DNA from: Camelus bactrianus
Taxonomy: Eukaryota > Chordata > Mammalia > Artiodactyla > Camelidae
Direction: 5' to 3'
DNA length: 64,000 bases
Assembly (NCBI RefSeq): GCF_048773025.1
Contig: NC_133572.1
Location: forward strand, 6,773,001 to 6,837,000
Part shown: positions 56,104-64,000 of the stretch, in pieces
Position numbering within the stretch: position 1 is the stretch's first letter
Layout: each line of letters opens with the position of its first letter
Notes under the pieces: generated by a model
The model's database searches: none
Seen by the model: the letters and a program-made list of their open reading frames with translations, nothing else
What the model was told of the DNA's origin: nothing
Program-made: the position numbers and the translations under genes

Positions 56104-59100
56104 CTAAAACACACAACAAAACCACAACCCAGAAACAAATCAATTCAGATGGAGGTGGAAGGTCCAAGGCTAAAATCTCAAAAGTTGGAATCTTCCTGCC
56201 TGTGAAGGTAAAGCACTGTGCAAAATCTTAACGATGCTAAAGTATGCGTCAAAAATTAGAACCAGAGAAAAATGGCCTCTAAATGGCGATGAAGCCCCAC
56301 TACTCCCCTGAACAAAAAGCTGTAAAAAATTATACAGTTGCTTTCAACACATGCTGAGAGGTTGAGAGGCTCTCTGTAAATGCTGTCTTTTGTCCAGAGA
56401 GCCCTGAATGCTTCAGCTCTGAGTCCCCACTAGTACAGCTAATTAGTTGAATTTAAATATTTGATTTGTGTTATGTGCAGGGCATCCCCTCCACCACATA
56501 CATATACATGGATCTTAAGCAAAATGTTAACTATATATAAAAATATTATATATATTATATGTATCTGAAGTCTCAGTTTTCAGATTACAAAACCACTCTC
56601 AGAAGGGATACTGAAGTTTGACATGGTTAAGGATGCTCTGGCCGCCTCCCCTCCGGCTGGCTGGCTTCTCGCACCTCTTTGCCATCTTGTGCAGGAGCGT
56701 TGGGAGGGCGGGGGCGGCGCCGATAGTTATAGGGGCGCCGGTATCCACGGCGAGCAGACGGCTGGTTGGGACCACTGGCAGCTTGTTGATTCTCTTTATC
56801 TTCAGTCTCTCCAACAACCGGGGCGGGTCGTGGGCGAGGAGGGCCCCTGGAGCAGGGAACACGAGAGAACAGAGGACACGTGCAATGGGACGGGGTCCTT
56901 GAGAACATGAGGTTTTATTCTCAAAGGTTACTAAGTCAAGGGATTGGGACTCACTGCTAGAATTAGACACAGACTAATGCGGCAAAGGGAACAAGGTGTA
57001 AAAAAAACTGCTTTTCCATTATTTTCCCCCTTCACCCGGACACCTGTTTGTGGTGAACAAACGTATGCTGAACACAGCAAGGTCCTGGCAGGCCCTCTGG
57101 CAGGCACTGAGGATGGGAAGATTAAGAAAGAAAATGGCCTGGTCTCTGCCCTCCGAGGACCGTGTGTCGGGGAGACTCAGGGGGCTGAACATGGGGAGAA
57201 AACTAGCATCACTCACTTTGCGCCAAAGCCTGTGCTGGGATGCTTTCGTGTTAAATATTTAATTCAATTTCAGCGCTAATTCTGTGAGTTAAGATTTGTA
57301 GAGAGAAAACCAGGAAGTTTAGAGAGGATAAGTATTTGGCTGAAATATACTGGATTACTGCTTTTATAGGTCAAAAAAGGTCAAATATCACTTCCCCAGG
57401 TCCCACAGCTCGGGACTCACAGAGCTGGGATTCGTGTATGCTACCGTCTTTTTTCTGTTTTCATTAAGACATTTCTATGAAGCCTCTTCTATTTGCAAAA
57501 TCCTAATAAATCATTAGAAGGATTACATCTAAAACTGAAATGAATCTTACGAGAAAAAAAGACGCAGAGTGGTACAAATCCTCTCCCAGAACCATACACT
57601 CACTCTCCTCTCAATAAACCCTCGCTGCCAAACCCTGAGGTGGTATGAATGAAGCTCTATTTTTTTTACTTACATCAAGGGTAGGGTGAGGAAACAGGAA
57701 GGCTTATATAATATAAAAAGCTTAAAAGAACTTAGGGAGTCTAGCCCAATTCAGTCGTCACAAGGGATAAAGCAGAAATAAAATAACACTCCCTTACTAA
57801 CACTAAGATCACTGGTAGTAACAATAAGCAATATTTACTGAGGGCTTTCTAGACCAGGCACCGTACTGATTATCGTAAATGCCTTAGTGCATTGAACCCT
57901 ATTGACAACTGTAGAATATTGCTTATAAACCTGGGGACTAAGTCTAAGAGGATTCTAGAAACTTGCCTAAGTAATTGTAGGGTGGGAATTTAAATACAGA
58001 CCAAATTTCATCTGTATCCTGATTTAGACATCTGTATCCTGTATTAGACTGCCTCGGCTATCAGAGTATTCAGTGTCCCAAATACTCCCTGGCACTCAAT
58101 TCTTCCTCCGTTTGTAGCACTACCCATCAATTAATTTCTGTTTGTCTCATTAAGTATAAGAAAAATTAAGCATTAATTTATATCATGTGAAACAAATAAT
58201 GCTTTTGGTTATATCATGTGAAACAAATAATGCTTCTCTAATTGTTAAGTAGGGGGAAACGTCACACAGCCATCTAAAATAAAACACCCCAGAGTCCAAC
58301 CCCAAACCTGGATGTAAGGTCAAAGCAGCCACATCTTCAGTCACATAGTAGACCCACAAAGCTGACCCACAACTTCCATCTCCATCCCACTGTCACTCCC
58401 AAGTCCTTCAGCCAGTCGCCGTCAGTAGGAAACACATACCTACGGAACCTCGGGCGGTAAGTCGGATTCCGATGGACTGGTCCCTGAAGTTGTGCTCCGT
58501 CTGGGACTCCATCCTTTATCTCCCCAATCTCACCAGCCTAGAAGGGGGCAAGGAGAGTGTCACACTACAGGACAGAAGAGATTCGGCACACAGCTGCGTT
58601 CAGAATTTTTCTTTTAAAGGAAAAAAATAGAAGGTTTCATCACAAAGCTGGGAACCCTCAATTCGAACAGGGAGCTACGCACTGATTGGGTCTTTGTGAA
58701 AGACAGGATTGAAGGAAAGATTCTTTCCCACTGGGCAGTATTTTGCCTGATCCCAGTGCACCTAATTCTATTTTAAAATATTAAACACTTTGAAGTGTTC
58801 CATTCATCTCTTGAAAGAGAACCTCTATTCTAAAAGGACAAGGAATGACATTCTCACTGGAGCAATGAGCATCTCTTCAATCTTTTCCAACTCAGGCCCA
58901 CCGATCCTGCAGACAGGGTGTCCCCTCAACAGGGTGACGCCTTCTCCACTCAGAGGTTCTCCCATGCCTCCAAACCACAACTTCACCAGATTTCTTCCTT
59001 TCACTATTTTTTCCCTTTTATCTGTTTCATTCTTTACTTAAGTAAAACATTTAAAAAAAAATAAAATAAAACGTACTTCCTTGAGAAATTTATTTTAAGC

Positions 59101-60432
59101 TGGGGGGGTAAAATTAATTCACTGCAGAACTTCCAAGAGAAGAAAGAACGAAAAAACTAACAAAAAATCCGAACAGCAATCTCTCAAATTCTTACAATAC
59201 AGCCACATCTCAACCTTTTTTTTTCCCCTCAAAATGAATATTCCTTCCTTCTCCGTACTTCACCAAGAAAAGAGAAGCAATCAGAGAAGAATTTCCATGT
59301 TAACTATCAAATCTACCAACTTGCCGGCCTTTGTTTTCCTTCTCTCATGACACTGATTAAGCGGTCCACGCTCAAAGCCAAAGCCGACCACCTCTCTCGC
59401 CTACCTGAGCCTTCAGCTCCGCCCCCTTCACTGGACATTGGTTCCCTTCTCCCCGCCATCATCTCCATCCAGGCATAGAAATGAGCTGAAATAGCACCCA
59501 TCTTCTCCAGCTTTTTTCTTTAAATAATCACAAACTTACAGGAGACTTGGAAGTATAGGATCTAGTCCTCAGACCCCATTCAGGCTTGCCACTTGTCCCC
59601 AAAATGCCCTTCACAGCAACGAGACTCATGGAGAACCACACCTTGGACTAAGCTGTCTCTCCACCTGGAACAGTCCTTCGGTCTCCCCCTGGCTTTCGTG
59701 ACCTTGGCACTTTTAAAGGCTACAAGGCCAGTTTATTTGTAAAATACCCCTCAGTTCTGGTTGTTTGGTGTTTCCTCATGGTTTAGTTTATGCACCTTTG
59801 GAAGGGAAGCCACAAGAGTGGCACTGAGTCCCTCTCACTGCGCCCTGTCCCACGGCGCCTGGTTTCACTTCCCACCATTACGGACAACACTGACCTTGAG
59901 ATGGAGTTAAGGCTCCTTGCTGTGAGTTTCCTCCTTCCCCCCCTTTGTAATTTATGCAGATTTTGTGAAGAAGTACGTTCAAAGTCTGTAAATATCTCAT
60001 TTCCCCTCAAATTCAGTATCTGTATTTCTTTCTCTCTGCAAAGATCGCATGGTTCTCTGTTTTATTCCATGAGAGAAAGTCTGTTACTCTCATTACTGGC
60101 CGGTGGGAGCCCGTTCACGCTGGCTCGGGCCCCTCTGACCCGGCTCCAGCACTCTCTGAGCACTTCCGTGCTTCCTGGCACAACAAGATGTTCCAGGCTC
60201 ATATTGTGCTTTCTCTGGCCTGGCTCTGAAATCAGCTGTTTCTCCAGAGGAGCTTCTTTTTATTGGGGAATGGTATCTATAAATGAAAAACTGGAGGCCA
60301 GGCATGCTTAATGCTATTAAGGTGTCATTGACTTCACGCCATTTTGGGAGACAGAAAATAAGGAGCACACAACACACACACAAATACACACACACGCACA
60401 AACACCTGAGTTATACGCATATAAATGGATGG

Positions 60433-60474
<42 letters not shown>

Positions 60475-63400
60475 CATATTTGATCTGGCCATCTAATGGC
60501 TTCAGAAGTAAGCTGTTGGTGAGGGAAAGGGTAAGGGAGACCAGGAGTGAATTCATTCAATGTAAAAACAAAATCAAATCAAACAGAACCCTCGCCCTGA
60601 CCCACACCCTCCCCCAGCCCCTGCCCCATCTCCCTGAGCTCCCTCACAGACATACACGTTAAACCACTTCTCCCACCACAGAAACCTCCTCAAAGGGGAA
60701 ATGTGATACCCCTTCCTCCTCAGTATGCTGCCTCCTTCCGGCTCTTCCTTGAATTCATTCTAATCAGACTTCTGTCCTCACCACACCACTAACCTCCAAG
60801 TACCAAAGCCACACATCAAGTCTCAGCCTCACTCCCTCCACTGACCCACAGCACTTAATACAGCACCCACTCCCTTCTGGAAGTACGTTCCCCTGCCCAC
60901 TCCCTTTCTCGAGTCCTCTGCTAGACTCCTCCCCTCCCAAATCCAATCCTGAAACGTCGGGGTGCCCCAGACCTCAGTCCCGGGCTCTGTTTCACTTGTT
61001 CGACAGTGCCTCTCACCTGCACCATGCCCCTGGGTGTGTTTTGATGACTCCACAAGTGGCTCACAGCCTGGTCTCCCCCACTTGGGGCTCCCCTCGGCCC
61101 TCGCCCTTGTACGTGCCCTTCCCTCTGCCTCTCATGCCCTTCCAGCATGTGAGTGCCTCGCTCCATCGCTCCTTTTAGGTCTCGCCCCAAATCCAACCCC
61201 AGGACTTTGTCAGCCACCTTATCTGAAACCACACCTTCTTAGCCAAGCCACTTTCTACCTCTCGACTGTTTTATTTTTCTGCCCACTTAATATCTCCGCT
61301 CGGAGGCAACACTGCCTGTGTGAAGATGGCCTCCAGATGACTCCTGCCTCTCCCCTTAAACCTGATCTCTCGTCACAAAGGCTTCCTTCACTCCTCACAC
61401 CACACACTCACTCCATCAGAAAGGCTGTCACTTCTGTGTTTGAAACGCTTCCTAAATCTGACCTTATCACACCTCCACTGTGGCGGCTCTAATCCACGCC
61501 ACGGTTGTCTCTCCACAGGGAAATCCTTAGAGCGGGTCGGCCAACTCCTCCTGCCGACTCCTCCAACAGTCCAATGAGTTCTCAATTACGTTACCTGCCT
61601 TAGCAGGTCAGTAGTTCTTTTCGTGGTCTGCCGGGCTCACTTCAGCTGCTCTAGGATGTCACCTTCACCTCACCTCCTAGCCCTCTCCTCTTCACTCCTA
61701 CCATCCCAGCACACGAGCTGCCCTTTGGTTCTCAGAACGAGCAAAGCTGCTGCTTCTTCGGGAACTTTGATTCACACACACACACACACACACACAAACA
61801 GCAATTAAACATACAAAGGATGAGGGGTCACCAGAATACTAGACTGGGAAGAGACTGAAACACACAGAGTAAGTTTAAATCAAGCTCTGCCCCTTTTTGC
61901 CCATGTGACCTTAGGTAAAAGTGGCTACTTTTTTTTAACTGCTCAAACCTTTTCATCTGTAACGACGACAAAAATACAGAAACCACTGCCAACTTCCTAA
62001 AGCTGCAGGGAAAGCTGAAGAAGAACTGATGTCAAACATCTGTCCTTGGTGGATGCCAAACGACGTTGCTCCCTTTCCTCCGTCAGATAATCCTTCTCTC
62101 AAAGACTACAAATATTTCAACTATGAAATGGGTAAGAATTTAAACCTAAGTTAAAACAACTGAGTGCAATGATCAGAAAAAACAGACATTTTCAAAATCA
62201 GTTTTCACCCTGCCTCTGGAAATGATGCCCTGCACGGCACTCAACACTCCCTGCGCTCTGAACCTTCAACCCCTCACGTGAGATACACTGCATTTCCAAC
62301 AGTTTGGAAAAGAATCATCATATTCTCAAAAAAGTACAGCACATACGTATACGCGAAACAGCAAGGATTATTTCAGGAAGGCACTACTAACGCCCTAAAA
62401 ATAAATGTGTATTACATCTCCCTGACTCCTCCTGCCCCCACTTCCTAGAAGCCTGGAGTCTGCCCTAAAGAAACCCACTACGCCTCAGGCACCCAGTCTC
62501 TCCATGTATGCAGGGCTCCTGTTATTTTTAGCACATTTGTCAGGGACAGCTGCTGCAGAGGAGAAGGGCAGAAAGCAAGAAGCGACGCGGAAGGAACACA
62601 GCCGTGCATGGCAGGCCAGGAGAAGGGGAGCAGAGCACAGACTGAACACAATGTTCAGTCAAAACACTTGGTGGAAAAACAAAAAACAGAAACCAAGGAC
62701 ATTAAGAGGAAAAAGCTGTGGCCAGTAGTAAAGAAAGCGACGTCCTATCCCAAGATGTCCAGGTTTCCTGGGAACTGCGAAATTGGTAAAAGGCTTGTTA
62801 ATGGCAGGTCAAGCTCACAACAGCTCTATCAATAATTTGCAGTGAAAAAAGAGAAATCAATCAATAATCAATCCTATGTTAGCTTCTCTTAAAAATCGAT
62901 ACTCTCTCATCTCAATTAAGGCCTTTATAGCTGTTATCTCTCCTGGGGGCCTCATGCCAGCCTCTGCCTTTGATTTGCTCATCACAACCCCACGGAGGAG
63001 GCAATTATCCCCATTTAAAGGATGGACAAGTGACTCTCAGAAGCTCACAGGTAATAAGCAGCAGAGACAAGATTCACATCCAGGCCTGCCTGGCTTCAGA
63101 GCTGAGCTCTGACACACACTGTCTGTCTCCACTGCATGTCTTTTATTCTTCCACAAGCTAGAAGCCATGCCCTACCCACCGGCGTCCCCAGTGACAGGCA
63201 AGGCTCCTGGGGTCACACCTTTAGAAGTGTTCTGGAATGATCATTCTGCAAAAGCAGACTGGAGGCCTTGCCCCCGCTCTGGGAGCATTGGGAAGCCACA
63301 AGCAAGGTTTTATTTCCGGCAGCTGGTGTTGGAGGAGGAGGAGGAAGAGGATGCAGAGGAAGGATGGAGGGGTGAGGACTGCTGAAGAGAGGTCCCAGGT

Positions 63401-63614
63401 GCAATGTTACCTGCATTCTGCTGGGATGGGGAAAGGCCCGGGAGCGGCGGTCAGAGGTCTGTCCCACGTGGTAAGGCGGGAACCGCCGCCGGTACTGAGG
63501 GCGATACTGGGGGCGGCGCAGCTGACTCCGGGCGCCAGGGAACTGCCCGTCAGTGGCAGGGGGGTCAAATCCTTCACTGCTGCCGCTCCCTTCCTCCTCC
63601 TCCTCCCCAGCGTA
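56038..63614 (-). CDS. YBX3: YBX3 (CSDA, ZONAB), C-terminal half; 5' part outside the window
   Basis: Y-box protein 3 binds Y-box DNA and mRNA through a cold-shock domain and basic/acidic C-terminal islands. It represses transcription, stabilises or silences mRNAs and shuttles between tight junctions (ZO-1) and nucleus. Only the C-terminal part is present. Coding exons are 63614-63411, 58537-58440, 56846-56675 and 56103-56038 (stop). They join in phase as YAGEEEEEGSGSSEGFDPPA to SRMQ, AGEIGEIKDGVPDGAQ to YRPRFR, RGPPRPRPAPVVGETEDKEN to QDGKE, and TKAGDAPSENPAPATEQSSA E. The basic arginine clusters alternate with acidic stretches as in the family. The cold-shock domain exons must lie above 64,000. 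The stop codon is followed 33 nt later by a 3'UTR intron. Confidence 0.96.
56675..56846 (-). CDS. YBX3: YBX3 exon 8
   Basis: 172 nt encoding RGPPRPRPAPVVGETEDKEN, QQAASGPNQPSARRGYRRPY and NYRRRPRPPNAPAQDGKE, with acceptor CTGCTCCAG. The donor GTGCGA is weak: reading through it would add 15 other residues and then stop at about 56629. Confidence 0.94.
57815..58005 (-). repeat. MIR SINE, antisense
   Basis: AATATTTACTGAGGGCTTTC, CCAGGCACCGTACTGATTAT and CTAAGTAATTGTAGGGTGGG follow the MIR reverse complement. It lies in YBX3 intron 7. Confidence 0.65.
58178..58235 (+). repeat. 27-bp tandem duplication
   Basis: Two exact 27-bp copies (58178-58204 and 58209-58235), beginning TTATATCATGTG and ending AATAATGCTT, separated by four bases. 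Confidence 0.95.
58440..58537 (-). CDS. YBX3: YBX3 exon 7
   Basis: 98 nt encoding AGEIGEIKDGVPDGAQLQGP then VHRNPTYRPRFR plus two bases. The acceptor is CCTTCTAG and the donor GTATGT. Confidence 0.95.
60433..60473 (+). repeat. GT dinucleotide microsatellite
   Basis: About 19 uninterrupted GT units, preceded at 60375-60405 by CA-rich sequence on the same strand. It lies in YBX3 intron 6. Confidence 0.95.
60500..61560 (+). repeat. Pyrimidine-rich segment, probably L2-derived in part
   Basis: CCTTCCCTCTGCCTCTCATG, then CCCTTCCAGCATGTGAGTGC and CCAACCCCAGGACTTTG, suggests L2 in sense. Other parts are unassigned. It lies in YBX3 intron 6. Confidence 0.4.
61772..61797 (+). repeat. CA dinucleotide microsatellite
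   Basis: Twelve CA units in YBX3 intron 6. Confidence 0.95.
62935..63120 (-). repeat. MIR SINE, antisense
   Basis: ATCCCCATTTAAAGGATGGA and CAGAAGCTCACAGGTAATAA through GGCTTCAGAGCTGAGCTCTG follow the MIR reverse complement, just downstream of YBX3 exon 6 in intron 6. Confidence 0.65.
63411..63614 (-). CDS. YBX3: YBX3 exon 6 (alternatively spliced in the family)
   Basis: 204 nt, phase 0 at both ends, 68 codons. It corresponds to the 69-residue segment absent from the short YBX3 isoform. It contains the acidic run EEEEE, repeated RPQYRPQYR and HVGQTSDRRSRAFPHPSRMQ. One residue is missing relative to human (YRRRF against YRQRRF). The acceptor is TTCGCTAG and the donor GTAACA. Confidence 0.95.
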
Positions 63615-63956
63615 CTAGCGAAGCAAAGAAACAGAGGTTCAGAAGGAGTTTCAGCAAGGAAAGAACCAAAGAATACCATTTAGGGTGAATATCACCGAAA
63701 GAAAAACAATTTCCCCCAAAGGAACAATTCTACTATACAGGCAAAAATGCATTTAACCCAGATTATCAGGTGACTTCCTGGGATAAACGATTTTAAGATT
63801 AAAGTAGATCTGTGCAGATAAAATACCAAGAAGCAGAAAAGCAAGTGCCATCACTCTGTAACGCATTTGGTAAGCATCCAATAATTACAATCGGTGAGTT
63901 ATCAGTTGATCAACCACCCAAAAAACATCTACAAGGTTTATAATATTTACCTCCAC

Positions 63957-64000
63957 CAAATGTGTCTCCATCAACATTTGCCATCCACTGGGGCAAAGTC
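63957..64000 (-). mobile_element. MER20-like hAT remnant, cut by the window end
   Basis: AAATGTGTCTCCATCAACAT, then TTGCCATCCACTGGGGCAAA, matches the reverse complement of MER20, a short non-autonomous hAT-Charlie element. Confidence 0.55.

Noticed and set aside
60962-61492. 176-codon plus-strand reading frame
   Set aside because: Proline, serine and leucine-rich translation of a pyrimidine-rich, L2-like intronic stretch.
63951-64000. Possible YBX3 exon 5 end with donor GGAG/GTAAAT
   Set aside because: No frame matches the expected YBX3 residues and the sequence fits a reversed MER20 remnant.
1-64000. CRISPR arrays, bacterial operons or a novel defence-like system
   Set aside because: No regularly spaced repeats and no prokaryotic gene structure; this is an ordinary mammalian syntenic block.

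Overview
The window is mammalian nuclear DNA, most likely from a camelid. It has long introns with GT-AG junctions, old MIR, L2, L1 and hAT debris, and at least three copies of a tRNA-derived SINE. Each SINE has A and B boxes, a tail rich in AAATA and the phrase TAATTACC, and target-site duplications, which is the pattern of the camelid (Vicugna-type) SINE. The layout matches human 12p13.2: three minus-strand genes in the order MAGOHB, STYK1, YBX3 with rising coordinate.

Region by region: 1-4.4 kb is intergenic, mostly repeat-derived or unrecognised. MAGOHB (4.4-11.3 kb) is complete, with five coding exons that join in phase to 148 codons. It starts in a small CpG island carrying CRE and YY1 sites. 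A repeat-rich spacer (11.6-17 kb) follows. The STYK1 coding region (17,977-30,107) is complete: nine coding exons join in phase to 427 codons of a single-pass membrane pseudokinase. Between 30.1 and 53.6 kb no coding gene is seen. This stretch must hold the STYK1 5' non-coding exons and promoter, whose positions I can only suggest (about 35.0-36.3 kb or 50.1-50.3 kb), together with LTR fossils, L1 and HAL1-like remains and a duplicated 250-bp block. The 3' half of YBX3 occupies 53.6-64 kb: the alternatively spliced sixth exon, two further coding exons, the exon with the stop codon, and a separate 3'UTR exon. The cold-shock domain exons lie beyond position 64,000.

The genes do not form an operon-like unit. 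MAGOHB is a core exon junction complex subunit, STYK1 a signalling and autophagy-linked pseudokinase, and YBX3 a Y-box DNA/RNA-binding protein. They are neighbours by ancient synteny.

I found no undescribed biological system. The observations most worth a second look are the duplicated block upstream of STYK1, the extended STYK1 N terminus, the C-terminal splicing of YBX3 and the recent SINE insertions.
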